From Blastocatellia bacterium (GTDB lineage: Bacteria; Acidobacteriota; Blastocatellia; Chloracidobacteriales; JADJPF01), in the NCBI GenBank assembly GCA_016713405.1, contig JADJPF010000022.1:1-64000 (forward strand): a stretch of 64,000 bases of DNA, read 5' to 3'. Positions 26,180 to 35,943 of the stretch are shown here, in pieces. Numbering within the stretch: the stretch's first letter is position 1; the number at the start of each line of letters is the position of its first letter. Position numbers and translations under genes: made by a program. Under the pieces are notes generated by a model. It was not told the origin of the DNA. It saw nothing but the letters and a program-made list of their open reading frames with translations, and did no database searches.

Positions 26180-27739
26180 TTAGTTTATCGCTTCAATTTT
26201 ACCAGTAAAATCTGCTAAGTATTGGCAAATCTTATCTTGTAAAGCTAAAGCCTGACGAAAATCAGCGGTAAAATTATCAACTAAGATACTAAAAATAAAG
26301 GTTTCTCCGCCAGCACTTTTAACGTAGCCAGATAGACTACTAGTGTTACTAAGCGTTCCCGTTTTTGCTTGAACATTTTGAGCAGCCTTGCTATCAGCCA
26401 TCCGCCGTCTTAATGTCCCATCAACACTAGCTAAAGGCAAAGAATCTTGAAAAACTGCAAAATTAGCAGATCGACTTATATGTTTTAGTAGTTCTGTAGT
26501 AACAAATGCGTTAATTAAATTGCGACGTGACAACCCACTACCATCAGAAAGTAAAAGTTTTGTTGGATCAACTTTTATTTGACTTAAAAAATCCTTAATT
26601 ACCTCTAATCCTGCTTCATCACTATCTTTTTCTACTTTTCCTTTTACCTTTCCTATTGTGCGCAGTAACAGTTCTGCATAAAGATTTTGGCTAAATTTAT
26701 TTACTATCCTAATAATTTCACTTAATGGAGGTGAATCAATTGCTGCTAGTTCAACTAATTTTTCTGTGTTGCTAGGTGTTAAAGGTGAACGTAAAGAACT
26801 ATCTATAATAATAATTTTTCCATTAAATTTAATATTAGAACGACTTAAAGCAGCCTTAAAAAGACTAGCAAACATCCCGGCAGGTCGATAAACTGCTAGC
26901 CTAGCCGAAAACCCTGTGTCATCTAGTGGCATTTTTCCCCAAGCTAACAGTGAATTATCTGCTAGTCCACGATTTAAGCCTATTTCCCTTTGTCCTTTAG
27001 CTGCAATTGTGTCCATTTTATTAATAATTGACACATAACCCACATCAGGAGTAACTGTTATTTGGCAAGGATCTCCTATTTTTGCACCTGGCTTTATTTG
27101 CACTTCTACTTTGTTATCATAAGCAGTTAAAGCACTTATCTCTGCTCCAAAATGCCATTGCAAATCTAACCATTCCCAGCCTTGACCTAAAGAACTACCC
27201 TTTAAATAACTTTCATCAGCAATTAAATCTCCATTTATTTGCTTAACTCCTGCTCCACTTAATTGTTTAACAAGCAAATCAAAAGGCTGGTAATCATCCA
27301 TATAACTACTAGCAAAAGTTGGATCCCCACGTCCATAAAGTATTAAATTCCCTTTAATTACCCCATCATTATCAGGCTTACTTTCTGAATAAACAGATGT
27401 CCTAATCCGATAATTAGGTGAAAGTGTTTCTAATGCTACTGCTGTAGTATAAATTTTCATATTAGAAGCTGGTTTAAGTAGCTTTTCAGCTTCCTTTTCA
27501 AAAACCACTTTACCTGTAGCTTGAGTAATAATTCTTACTGATACTCCAGCATCCGTATATTCTGGTTTGTTTAGAAGACTTGTTATTTCTTGTTTAAGCT
27601 TTGGTAGAGTCTGTTTTGAAGCAACTTTTTGCTGCTTAGTAGGTTTTTGCTTGTCCTTAATTGAAGCAGAAAAAACATCTGTATTGACAATACAAATAAT
27701 AACTAAAAACACTAGAAAAATTTTCTTTAGTGAAATCAT
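26180..27739 (-). CDS. dacB: D-alanyl-D-alanine carboxypeptidase/endopeptidase, PBP4 (DacB) type
   Basis: Periplasmic serine peptidase (S13) trimming or cutting peptidoglycan cross-links. About 519 residues. Signal peptide at the ATG of MISLKKIFLVFLVIICIV; an upstream TTG is rejected because it has no ribosome site. Active-site motifs: SNMK (SxxK), SDGSGLSRRN (SxN box) and AKTGTLSNTSSLSGY (KTG). The large insert typical of PBP4 lies between the first two motifs. The HAD gene ends 19 bases before this start on the same strand, so they are probably co-transcribed. Confidence 0.92.
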   Translation of the reverse strand: MISLKKIFLVFLVIICIVNTDVFSASIKDKQKPTKQQKVASKQTLPKLKQEITSLLNKPEYTDAGVSVRIITQATGKVVFEKEAEKLLKPASNMKIYTTAVALETLSPNYRIRTSVYSESKPDNDGVIKGNLILYGRGDPTFASSYMDDYQPFDLLVKQLSGAGVKQINGDLIADESYLKGSSLGQGWEWLDLQWHFGAEISALTAYDNKVEVQIKPGAKIGDPCQITVTPDVGYVSIINKMDTIAAKGQREIGLNRGLADNSLLAWGKMPLDDTGFSARLAVYRPAGMFASLFKAALSRSNIKFNGKIIIIDSSLRSPLTPSNTEKLVELAAIDSPPLSEIIRIVNKFSQNLYAELLLRTIGKVKGKVEKDSDEAGLEVIKDFLSQIKVDPTKLLLSDGSGLSRRNLINAFVTTELLKHISRSANFAVFQDSLPLASVDGTLRRRMADSKAAQNVQAKTGTLSNTSSLSGYVKSAGGETFIFSILVDNFTADFRQALALQDKICQYLADFTGKIEAIN

Positions 27740-27758
27740 AGATAAGCTTTCTTTTGTT

Positions 27759-28439
27759 TTAAGCAAATAATTTTACTAATTCTTGGTCGGTTAAATCCGT
27801 TAGCTTTTCAACAACTTTATTTGCTGCACTAAGCGAAGTAGCTGGATAAGTATTAGTAACAGCAATACATTTCATCCCTGCCGCCAAAGCAGATTTAAGC
27901 CCTCCAATTGAATCTTCTATTGCTAAACATTCTGATGCTTTGGCATTAAGTTCTGGGTGTAAATTATTTAATCCATCTAAAGCTTTTAAGTAACCTTCTG
28001 GATCTGGCTTACATCTTTTAATATTATCAGCACTAATAATTAGTGAAAACACTGTCCGTAAATTTATTCTTGCTAAAACAGCTTCTATTTCTGCTCCTAA
28101 AGCTCCAGAGTTTATAGCTAAAGGAAACCGCTTTTGAACACTTTTAATAAATTCTAATGTATCAGGATAAATATCCATTTCTTTTTCTAAATAATGCTCA
28201 AAATAAGAGGATTTTCTAAAAATTAGTTCTGAAACATAAACTGGGTCGCTAAGTCGTCCAAAATCTGTTAAAGCTGTAGTAAATGCTCCTCTATCATCCA
28301 TTGCTAAATACTTTTGGTAATAATCAGCTTGAGAAATTTTTATCCCTTCTTCTGCTAAAACACGCTGAAAAGTAACAAAATGGGCTGGTTCGCTGTTGGC
28401 TATTACACCATCAAAATCAAAAATTATTGCTTTTAACAT
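27759..28439 (-). CDS. HAD-superfamily phosphatase (beta-phosphoglucomutase-like)
   Basis: 226 residues. Motif I DFDGVIANSEP with the catalytic Asp pair, a helical cap (residues ~17-85), motif II Ser in LAINSGA, and motifs III/IV in KPDPEGYLKAL and CLAIEDSIGGLKSALAAGMKCIAV. This subclass I pattern matches beta-phosphoglucomutase and gph-like phosphatases. Substrate unknown. AGGAAATT precedes the ATG. It lies between the ketopantoate reductase gene and dacB on the same strand. Confidence 0.88.
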   Translation of the reverse strand: MLKAIIFDFDGVIANSEPAHFVTFQRVLAEEGIKISQADYYQKYLAMDDRGAFTTALTDFGRLSDPVYVSELIFRKSSYFEHYLEKEMDIYPDTLEFIKSVQKRFPLAINSGALGAEIEAVLARINLRTVFSLIISADNIKRCKPDPEGYLKALDGLNNLHPELNAKASECLAIEDSIGGLKSALAAGMKCIAVTNTYPATSLSAANKVVEKLTDLTDQELVKLFA

Positions 28440-28464
28440 AATTTCCTATCTTTAATTTAAAGTT

Positions 28465-29478
28465 TTATATAGCAAGACGTTTTGTTAGCTCTGTAGCCGA
28501 TAGCTTTGGTAACTGCTTAGTCTGTTCTACTTCTTTAATTAAACTAATAATTGCCCTATTAATTGGAGCAGATAAATTATTTTTTTGAGCTAAATTAACA
28601 ATTTCCCCATTAATATAATCTATTTCTGTCTTGCGTCCTTGTTCTAAATCCTGTGACATAGAAGAACGGGCTTTAGGATCAACCTTTATCATCTTAGCAG
28701 CAATCCTAAAAAACAAAAAATCTGGAAGTGATAATACAAAAGGTGCTAGCGATGGAATTAACCCACCACTACTTTGAGGCTTGATTCCACTTTTTTTCAT
28801 TATAAAAAGAGCTTCTCGCATTGCTGCTGCAATAATTTTGCGGTAGCCAACTTGGGAAAGTTCTTCTTTCAAAGAGATACCTGACAAAGCATTGATAGCA
28901 TTATTTAGATTAAAGATTAGCTTTCCCCAAAGTATTGCCTCTAAATTTTGACTAGATTTAGCCTCTAACCCTACATTATTCAAAATAGAAACCACTTTTT
29001 GAGAATTATTTTTTTCTTCAACCACAAGTGCGCCACTTGTGCCACAATGAAAGTGAGCATTTTCATTCCAAACAACATTAAAAGGAACCATTCCCGCCAA
29101 TACTTCTGTTTTTGTTAAAACTTGACGTAGCAAACTTGCATTTTGTACACCATTTTGAAAACTTACTACAATTGTCTTATCCCTTAAAAATTCTTTAAGC
29201 TGTAAAGCTGTTTCTCTAGTAGCAGCACTTTTTAAGGTGACAATTATTAAATCCCTGTCAGCAAGAGCCTTTATTTCTGTTACACATTTAACTTGTGATG
29301 GTAAAAGATAAATCTCTTTTCCAGTAAAATCTGTAATTCTTAACCCATTATTTCTTGTTTGCTCAACAATTTTTTCACGTCCAACAAGAATTGTATCTAT
29401 TGATTTAGAAATAAAGTGCGCCCCCAAATAACACCCTATGCTGCCAGCCCCCAAAATACCAATTTTACTAAGTGTCAT
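28465..29478 (-). CDS. panE: 2-dehydropantoate 2-reductase (ketopantoate reductase)
   Basis: NADPH-dependent step of pantothenate/CoA synthesis. 337 residues. N-terminal Rossmann motif GAGSIGCYLG at residues 10-19; LKSAATRETALQL and VSFQNGVQN in the nucleotide domain. The catalytic Lys is probably in ILWGKLIFNLNNAINALSG; the C-terminal KTEIDYINGEIVNLA matches the substrate-binding helix. A proper ribosome site (AGGAAACAAT) precedes the ATG. No other pantothenate gene nearby, so assignment within the ApbA/PanE family is by motif only. Confidence 0.87.
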   Translation of the reverse strand: MTLSKIGILGAGSIGCYLGAHFISKSIDTILVGREKIVEQTRNNGLRITDFTGKEIYLLPSQVKCVTEIKALADRDLIIVTLKSAATRETALQLKEFLRDKTIVVSFQNGVQNASLLRQVLTKTEVLAGMVPFNVVWNENAHFHCGTSGALVVEEKNNSQKVVSILNNVGLEAKSSQNLEAILWGKLIFNLNNAINALSGISLKEELSQVGYRKIIAAAMREALFIMKKSGIKPQSSGGLIPSLAPFVLSLPDFLFFRIAAKMIKVDPKARSSMSQDLEQGRKTEIDYINGEIVNLAQKNNLSAPINRAIISLIKEVEQTKQLPKLSATELTKRLAI

Positions 29479-29681
29479 TATTGTTTCCTACAATTTATTT
29501 ATTTTTGATCATTGAAAGCTCTTTTTATTTTCAATAACTTATATACAATGGTTTTTAAGTTAATCTATTTCGCAACATTTTCGCTTAATTTTATTGACAA
29601 CACCGTTGATCTTTGATTATATTTCGTCACCCTAGTCATTAAACCATTAAATAACTAACTAATAACTCTTAAGGAGAAACT

Positions 29682-30170
29682 ATGTCTGTCAAACCCATCC
29701 CCGAAGGATTTCATACTTTAACACCACATATCATATTAAAAAATGCTTCTGAAGCAATTGAATTTTATAAAAAAGCTTTTGGTGCAGAAGAAATTTTTCG
29801 TATGCCAACACCCGACGGAAAAATAGGACATGCAGAATTAAAAATTGGCAATTCTATGTTAATGCTTTGTGATGAATACCCTGAAATGGGTTGTTTATCA
29901 CCTCAAACCATCGGTAATACTCCTGTAACTTTATCTTTATATGTTGAAAATGCTGATGATGTCTTTAACACTGCTATTGCCGCTGGAGCAACTGTAAAAA
30001 TGCCTTTAGCTGATCAATTTTGGGGTGATCGTTATGGTCAAGTTGCTGATCCTTATGGTCATTGCTGGTCAATTTGTACACATATTAAAGATATGACCCC
30101 TGAAGAAATTGCTAAAGCTTCTGCTGAAGCCTTTTCTAAAGGTGATTGTGGACAAGCTGCACAAGCTTAA
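29682..30170 (+). CDS. VOC-family protein (glyoxalase/PhnB-like)
   Basis: 162 residues with the paired beta-alpha-beta-beta-beta modules of the vicinal oxygen chelate fold. LTPHIILKNASEAIEFYKKAFGAEEIFRMPTPDGKIGHAELKIGNS is typical of PhnB-like members, as is FWGDRYGQVADPYGHCWSI. A Cys-containing loop (CLSPQ) and a C-terminal Ala-rich tail follow. Strong ribosome site AAGGAG. Enzyme activity cannot be assigned. A second VOC gene lies about 100 bases downstream behind a hairpin. Confidence 0.9.
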   Translation: MSVKPIPEGFHTLTPHIILKNASEAIEFYKKAFGAEEIFRMPTPDGKIGHAELKIGNSMLMLCDEYPEMGCLSPQTIGNTPVTLSLYVENADDVFNTAIAAGATVKMPLADQFWGDRYGQVADPYGHCWSICTHIKDMTPEEIAKASAEAFSKGDCGQAAQA

Positions 30171-30202
30171 ATAATCTACTCCCATCACTCATTAAACATT
30201 TA

Positions 30203-30232
30203 CCTAGAGAAAATAACTTTATTTTCTCTAGG
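30203..30232. terminator. Hairpin between the two VOC genes
   Basis: CCTAGAGAAAAT and ATTTTCTCTAGG form a perfect 12-bp stem with a 6-base loop. A short T-rich run after it makes it a plausible terminator for the first VOC gene. Confidence 0.6.
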
Positions 30233-30268
30233 TTCTATTACCTTATTTTTAATTCACTAAGGATACTT

Positions 30269-30643
30269 ATGCAATTAAGTCATATCACTCCTATGCTAGA
30301 AGCAAAAAACCTAGCTGAAACAATAGAATTTTATACAAAAACACTAGGGTTTACTTGTGCATCTGTTTGGCCCGAAGCAGGAGAACCTTGCTGGACTTGT
30401 CTAAAAAAAGATTCTATTGAAATTATGTTCACTAGCAAAAATGCCCATTCAAAATTAGAAGACACTCTAATGACAGGCTCTTTATATCTCTATGCAGAAG
30501 CTGTAGACAAATTTTGGGAAGAACTAAAAGATAAAGTAACTGTTGAATACCCAATAGAAAATTTTGATTATGGAATGAGAGAATTTGCTATTAGGGATTG
30601 CAATGGCTATCTACTCCAATTTGGGCAAGAACTTCCACACTAA
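30269..30643 (+). CDS. VOC-family protein (bleomycin-resistance/glyoxalase-like)
   Basis: 124 residues, smaller than its upstream neighbour. MQLSHITPMLEAKNLAETIEFYTKTLGF opens the first VOC module; EFAIRDCNGYLLQFGQEL is the second-module end with a Glu in the metal-ligand position. The ATG at 30269 gives the family start; a longer in-frame extension would run through the upstream hairpin and is rejected. AAGGAT precedes it. Substrate unknown. Confidence 0.87.
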   Translation: MQLSHITPMLEAKNLAETIEFYTKTLGFTCASVWPEAGEPCWTCLKKDSIEIMFTSKNAHSKLEDTLMTGSLYLYAEAVDKFWEELKDKVTVEYPIENFDYGMREFAIRDCNGYLLQFGQELPH

Positions 30644-30779
30644 CAAAATTTAACTCTTAAAGGTGGGTGACTAAATATGATTGTTATTTTGCTTATTTTT
30701 ACTATTTTGCTTAAAGGTTTTTTGATCTAATTTCTCTTAAATATTATGCTTATTTTGTAATATTAGATATAGTTTTAAG

Positions 30780-30817
30780 AAAAGGTCAGCTAAATACTTG
30801 ATTTAGCTAACCTTTTT
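30780..30817. terminator. Terminator downstream of the kinase-FGE gene
   Basis: AAAAGGT and AGCTAAAT pair with ATTTAGCT and ACCTTTTT around a 5-base loop, with one unpaired base on each side. T-rich flanks on both strands suit the minus-strand kinase gene and the plus-strand VOC gene. Confidence 0.65.
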
Positions 30818-30847
30818 ATTTTTTAATTTTGAAAAATAAATTCTTCT

Positions 30848-32632
30848 TTAAGAAACCGCCACCCGAAAACCTGTTGAATGAGATTTAATATCAGGTATTA
30901 GCTTAAAACGTGCCGCAGAACGACAGGCATTACTACCTACATTCCAAGCACCTCCGCGTAAAACCCGCCATTCTGTTGCAGGGCTATTATCATCTTTTTG
31001 CCAAGCAACCCCATCATTGGGAGCATTTATATAATTACTATGATATGTATCTTGACACCATTCCCAAACATTGCCATGAATATCAAATAATCCTAAAGGA
31101 TTAGCTATCACCATATGGGCAACTGGTGTTGTAGCGCGACGGTAAACGCCTTTTGGCCCGGCTGAATAAGAATTATTTCCATTGTAATTAACTAAATCTG
31201 TAGTGATAGTATCACCTAAAGAAAAAGGTGTAGTCGTTCCAGCCCTTGCAGCATACTCCCATTCTGCTTCTGAAGGTAGACGATAATTTTTATTAGTTTT
31301 TGCTGAAAGCCTAGCACAAAATTCTTGTGCTTCTTCCCAAGAAACACTCTCTACAGGTAAGTTATCCCCTTTGAAATGTGAAGGATCTGGATTAAGACGA
31401 CGTGTTATTTTCGGCCAATTAGCAACTTCTCTCCATTGTGCTTGCGTAACCAATGTTTTGCTTAGATAAAATGCTGTAATATTTACTTCATGCAAAGGCC
31501 CTTCATCATTAGCACGACCTATTTCATGCTCTGGTGAACCCATTAAAAATATACCTTTAGGTATAAAAACCATATCTAAGTAATTATTTTCTGCTAATTC
31601 TTCAATAAAGTAGCGATTTTGCCGAACATAGCGTTTTCTAATAGCTGCATCATGTTCTAATAACAACCCATCAAATTCAAAAAATAGTTTTGGTTTACCA
31701 GAAGAAGCATCATTTAACTCATCAACTTGTGTCATTGTGTTAACAGTCAAATCTTCTATTAAATAAGAACTTAACACAGGTAAATCATCCTGTGTATCTA
31801 TTAAATTTTGTTTTAGAGTTTCTTGAGTGCCATAAAGCAAAAAGGTTTGTAATTGCTCTTTCATATCTTTAGCACTAGCATATCTACGAAGGGGATCTTT
31901 TTGTAAAGCTTTACTAACAACTTCCCTTAGCATCAGAGGAATCGTTTCTGGTAAAGGTTTTGGCTCATTATTAATAATTGCTTTCATTAAAGACGGCCAA
32001 TCTGATTGACTAAAGGGCAATGAGCCAGATAAGAGTTGGTAAAGAATTACTCCAACAGCCCAAATATCAGTTTGTACAGACCTTTGCCCGTCAAAAGCTT
32101 CTGGAGACATATAGTTAGGTGTTCCTGCAATACCGCTATTTTTAGCACTAGCTCTTAGGACTCTAGCTAGTCCAAAGTCAGCTAACCTTGGAGTATCACC
32201 TTGTAGCAAAACATTGGCAGGTTTTATATCTCTATGAATAATTCGGCGACAGTGAAGATGTTCTAGTCCTGATAAAATTCCTAAAGTTATTTGGAGTGCA
32301 GATTCTAAATTAGGTGCATTTCCTCCATGACTTTTTAACCAAGCTTCTAGTGAGCCGTCAGGGGCATACTCACTAACAACTACAACATATTCATCATAAA
32401 CATCTGCTTCAATAATAGGCAAAATATTTGGATGTTTGCCAATTTCAACCCAAAGACGAGATTCTTTTTCAATCTCTTTTAAGTCTGGTTCTTCATCTAA
32501 TGAAAATTTAACAGCTACTTGAGTAGTAGCAATTTTACCTCGACGTTCTGCTAGCCAAACTACACCAAAAGCACCTCGCCCTAATTGACGAATTAAAGTA
32601 TAAGGGCCTATTTCATCATTAGCTCGTAACAT
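30848..32632 (-). CDS. Ser/Thr protein kinase fused to an FGE-sulfatase (SUMF1-like) domain
   Basis: 594 residues, no membrane helix seen. Kinase domain 10-265: GRGAFGVV (18-25), Lys42, HRDIKPAN (133-140), DFG (152-154), GTPNYMSPEAF activation segment. A linker carrying many acidic residues follows (270-350). The C-terminal FGE-like domain (about 350-594) has MVFIPKGIFLMGS, PVESVSWEEAQEFCARLS, RLPSEAEWEYAAR, NVWEWCQDTY and RVLRGGAWN...CRSAAR. Only one Cys is present in the place of the catalytic pair, so formylglycine synthesis is unlikely; ligand sensing is more plausible. Only 4 bases separate it from the amidinotransferase gene upstream. Confidence 0.93.
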   Translation of the reverse strand: MLRANDEIGPYTLIRQLGRGAFGVVWLAERRGKIATTQVAVKFSLDEEPDLKEIEKESRLWVEIGKHPNILPIIEADVYDEYVVVVSEYAPDGSLEAWLKSHGGNAPNLESALQITLGILSGLEHLHCRRIIHRDIKPANVLLQGDTPRLADFGLARVLRASAKNSGIAGTPNYMSPEAFDGQRSVQTDIWAVGVILYQLLSGSLPFSQSDWPSLMKAIINNEPKPLPETIPLMLREVVSKALQKDPLRRYASAKDMKEQLQTFLLYGTQETLKQNLIDTQDDLPVLSSYLIEDLTVNTMTQVDELNDASSGKPKLFFEFDGLLLEHDAAIRKRYVRQNRYFIEELAENNYLDMVFIPKGIFLMGSPEHEIGRANDEGPLHEVNITAFYLSKTLVTQAQWREVANWPKITRRLNPDPSHFKGDNLPVESVSWEEAQEFCARLSAKTNKNYRLPSEAEWEYAARAGTTTPFSLGDTITTDLVNYNGNNSYSAGPKGVYRRATTPVAHMVIANPLGLFDIHGNVWEWCQDTYHSNYINAPNDGVAWQKDDNSPATEWRVLRGGAWNVGSNACRSAARFKLIPDIKSHSTGFRVAVS

Positions 32633-32636
32633 AAAT

Positions 32637-33527
32637 TTAATAGACCATCATTTTTAAGCAAAAAACGCTTCCCCCAGATTTAATAAACTCACTAGTGTCT
32701 ACTTCTATAACTTCAAAACCTGCATGATAAAGCTTTTCATTTGTTGCTTCTGCTCCCTGTTGAATTACTACATACTTATAATCTAAGGATAAAGCATTAC
32801 AAGCAAAAGTTTTGTAAGCGTCTTCTGCTGGAACTTCCATTACTCTAGGGAAAAAATGATGTATAAGTTTTAATCCTTCCTTAGTAAAAGCCTCACTATA
32901 GATCAAAACTGTGTTTGGATCTAGCACACAAAAACAGGTATCCAAATGATAAAAATCACTAGTATGTAATTCTAAAGCAATTACAGGAACAGACAATTTT
33001 GCTGCTATTTCCTGGTAGGCGGCTAAACTTGTTCGATGCCCATAACCTCCCCAAAGCATTTGTTTAGCTGGATGCCAAATTGCGTCCCCTTGTCCTTCAG
33101 AAAGTAAATCTTGGCTACTATCTAGCTCTAAAATTTCATAGCCTCGTTTCTTAAACCAGTCTTGATAATATGGAACTTCTTTTTTACGCGATGCGTGACG
33201 CATATGAGAAAGTAAAACATAAGGTGTTTTACTAAAGTATGGTAAAACTTGATTGGCAGCAAATACCATATCTTCTAATTCTGGTACAGCATCAATTATA
33301 AAAACTTGTTTACCTAATTTTATAAATGTATCTCGTAAATCTTCCCATTGTCGGCGAGCCAAGTCTATATTAACTTTTCCCAAATTATCTTGCATAAAAG
33401 AGTTTTTTATATCTTTTACCTCAAAATAAGTAGGTGGACACATTAATATTGATTGTGGTTCTAGTCGGTCAGGAATTTTTCTTAAATCTATTGTTTTGGC
33501 TGCTTCAAAATTAGTAATTACTGTCAT
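32637..33527 (-). CDS. Amidinotransferase/dimethylargininase-family protein
   Basis: 296 residues of the guanidino-modifying pentein fold. The catalytic Cys is at the C-terminus (GGSVFCLKM), with His in FYHLDTCFCVL; an acidic residue is in VPELEDMVFAAN. The family covers DDAH, arginine deiminase-like and amidinotransferase enzymes. The exact guanidino substrate (arginine, methylarginine or citrulline-related) cannot be chosen. In Blastocatellia-like genomes it is often paired with arginine catabolism, but no such gene is next to it here; the kinase-FGE gene follows immediately. Confidence 0.85.
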   Translation of the reverse strand: MTVITNFEAAKTIDLRKIPDRLEPQSILMCPPTYFEVKDIKNSFMQDNLGKVNIDLARRQWEDLRDTFIKLGKQVFIIDAVPELEDMVFAANQVLPYFSKTPYVLLSHMRHASRKKEVPYYQDWFKKRGYEILELDSSQDLLSEGQGDAIWHPAKQMLWGGYGHRTSLAAYQEIAAKLSVPVIALELHTSDFYHLDTCFCVLDPNTVLIYSEAFTKEGLKLIHHFFPRVMEVPAEDAYKTFACNALSLDYKYVVIQQGAEATNEKLYHAGFEVIEVDTSEFIKSGGSVFCLKMMVY

Positions 33528-33833
33528 TAAAATACTTAAGCTCCAAATTAAAAAGAAAATTAAAAAGAAAGTCTAAAACCAAATTGTATTTGATTGAAAG
33601 AAAAAGCTTTTTTAAAACGATCTTTAGGCACAACAAATCGTCTGCTATCTTGTTGAGGTAATTATAGGAAAAATCTTTTAACTAGCAATGTAAATATAAA
33701 TAAACTCTATCCTCTTTTTCCTGAGCTTAACGTCCAAAAAATCTGCATTTAGATTTGCTCATCTAAAGAATGAAATCTATAATTTCTCTTTTAATTCACT
33801 TTAGTTATTTACTTATTTTGATAGGAAAATATT
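33528..33833. other. Divergent intergenic region before uvrB
   Basis: About 300 AT-rich bases between the amidinotransferase gene and uvrB. A short direct repeat (ATTAAAAAGAAA twice, near 33547-33570) is the only structure noted. No LexA-like box recognised before uvrB. Confidence 0.3.
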
Positions 33834-35822
33834 ATGCGTTTTGAGCTTGTATCAGACTATAAACCTCGTGGCGACCAACCCGCAGCCATTAAACAATTAG
33901 TTGAAGGTCTAACATCAGGAGAAAAATATCAAGTCCTACTTGGTATAACTGGTTCTGGAAAAACTTATACTGTAGCTTCAGTAATCGAACATCTTCAACG
34001 CCCTGTTTTAGTGATGGCTCATAATAAAACCCTAGCAGCACAGCTTTTTCAAGAATTTAAGAACTTTTTTCCTAAAAATGCAGTGGAATATTTTGTTAGC
34101 TATTATGATTACTACCAACCAGAAGCTTACGTACCTTCAACAGATACTTATATAGAAAAAGAAGCAACTATAAATGATGAAATTGATAGGTTGCGACTTT
34201 CCGCTACACGTTCATTATTTGAAAGACGTGATTGTATTATTGTAGCATCTGTTTCCTGTATTTATGGTATTGGCGACCCTCAATCTTATTTTGATATGTT
34301 GATATTAATCGAAGCAGGCCAACAAATTACCAGAACAGAATTGCTTAAACGATTAGTAGAACTTCAATATGAACGTAATGATGTTGCTTTTGAAAGAGGT
34401 AAATTTAGAGTTCGAGGTGATATTGTAGAGGTTTATCCAAGCTATCAAGATCAGGCTATCAGGATTGAATTTTGGGGAGATGAAATAGATGCTATCTCTA
34501 TTATTGACCCATTGTTAGGCGAAGTATTAAATAGACATAACGGACGAATGCCAATTTATCCCCGCTCACATTTTGTAATGCCTAAACATATTATTAAAAG
34601 AGCCGTCACCACAATTAAAACAGAGCTAGAGGAATGGGAACCACAGCTTATTGAGCAAAATAAACTTTTAGAAGCTCATCGCCTGCATGAACGCACCATT
34701 TATGATTTAGAAATGATTAAAGAGCTAGGCTTTTGCCGAGGAATTGAAAATTATTCGCGTCATTTAACAGGCCGTAAACCTGGCGATCATCCACCAACAC
34801 TTTTTGATTATCTACCTTCTGATGCACTAATTATAGTTGATGAAAGCCATCAAACTGTCCCTCAAGTTCGTGGTATGTATAATGGGGATCGATCCCGCAA
34901 ACAAACACTTGTTGACTATGGGTTTCGCTTGCCTTCAGCCCTTGATAACCGCCCATTAAAATTTGCTGAATGGGAAGAAATTGTTCCTCAATGTATCTTT
35001 GTTTCTGCTACCCCTGGTAATTATGAATTAACTAAAACCGAAGGTGAAATTGTTGAACAACTTATTCGCCCTACTGGACTACTTGACCCTGAAGTTTTTA
35101 TTCGTCCCGTAAAAGGTCAAATTGACGATTTACTAGAAGAAATCCGCATTTGTACTGCTAGAAATGAACGGGTCTTAGTAACAACTTTAACTAAAAAAAT
35201 GTCAGAAAATCTTTGCGAATATTATGCAGATATAGGTATTCGTGTCCGCTATCTACACTCAGAAATTGACACATTAGAACGTATCAAAATCTTGCGCGAC
35301 CTTCGCCGAGCAGACTTTGATGTTCTAATTGGTATAAATCTACTTCGTGAAGGATTAGACTTGCCAGAAGTTTCTCTTGTAGCTATTTTAGATGCTGATA
35401 AAGAAGGATTTTTGCGTAGTCAGTCTTCATTAATCCAAACCATAGGGCGAGCAGCTAGAAATGTTAATGGAAAAGCTATACTTTATGCTGATAAAATTAC
35501 GGATTCAATGCGTTATGCAATAGAAGAAACTGCCCGCCGTCGCTCAATCCAAGAAAAATTTAATCAAGAAAATGGTATTACTCCACAAACAATTGTTAAA
35601 CCTATTGAAGCTACATTAGTTACAGCCTATGAAGCAGATTACTTTAAGGTGCCTTTGGATTTAGGCCAATTTGAAGAATATACAAAAGAAAACCTAGCTG
35701 AAACCATTAAAAAAATAGAATTTGAAATGCGTGAAGCTGCTAAAAAATTAGAATTTGAACGTGCAGCAGAACTTAGAGATCGGCTTAAGTATTTGCGTGA
35801 GCGTGCTTTACAATATCAGTAA
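33834..35822 (+). CDS. uvrB: Excinuclease ABC subunit B (UvrB)
   Basis: DNA-damage verification ATPase of nucleotide excision repair, working with UvrA and UvrC. 662 residues, normal length. Walker A GITGSGKT at 37-44; the beta-hairpin region YYDYYQPEAYVPSTDTYIEK; DEXH box VDESH; helicase motifs ATPGNYEL, LLREGLDLPEVSLVAILDADKEGFLRS and QTIGRAARN; C-terminal UVR domain EFEMREAAKKLEFERAAELRDRL. AGGAAAATATT before the ATG. uvrA/uvrC are not in the window. Confidence 0.98.
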   Translation: MRFELVSDYKPRGDQPAAIKQLVEGLTSGEKYQVLLGITGSGKTYTVASVIEHLQRPVLVMAHNKTLAAQLFQEFKNFFPKNAVEYFVSYYDYYQPEAYVPSTDTYIEKEATINDEIDRLRLSATRSLFERRDCIIVASVSCIYGIGDPQSYFDMLILIEAGQQITRTELLKRLVELQYERNDVAFERGKFRVRGDIVEVYPSYQDQAIRIEFWGDEIDAISIIDPLLGEVLNRHNGRMPIYPRSHFVMPKHIIKRAVTTIKTELEEWEPQLIEQNKLLEAHRLHERTIYDLEMIKELGFCRGIENYSRHLTGRKPGDHPPTLFDYLPSDALIIVDESHQTVPQVRGMYNGDRSRKQTLVDYGFRLPSALDNRPLKFAEWEEIVPQCIFVSATPGNYELTKTEGEIVEQLIRPTGLLDPEVFIRPVKGQIDDLLEEIRICTARNERVLVTTLTKKMSENLCEYYADIGIRVRYLHSEIDTLERIKILRDLRRADFDVLIGINLLREGLDLPEVSLVAILDADKEGFLRSQSSLIQTIGRAARNVNGKAILYADKITDSMRYAIEETARRRSIQEKFNQENGITPQTIVKPIEATLVTAYEADYFKVPLDLGQFEEYTKENLAETIKKIEFEMREAAKKLEFERAAELRDRLKYLRERALQYQ

Positions 35823-35943
35823 AATAAGGGTGTACAAACAAAAACTTTTCAGAAAATATTATTGGTATAGAAATATTACAGGTAGTGCTATAGTAATAAC
35901 ATACTTAATATATTAAACCAATAATACTAATAAGGAGCAAATT

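Noticed and set aside
30677..30730. 17-residue hydrophobic reading frame (MIVILLIF...) with AGGTGG upstream
   Set aside because: Too short, no conservation evidence; AT-rich DNA gives such frames by chance.
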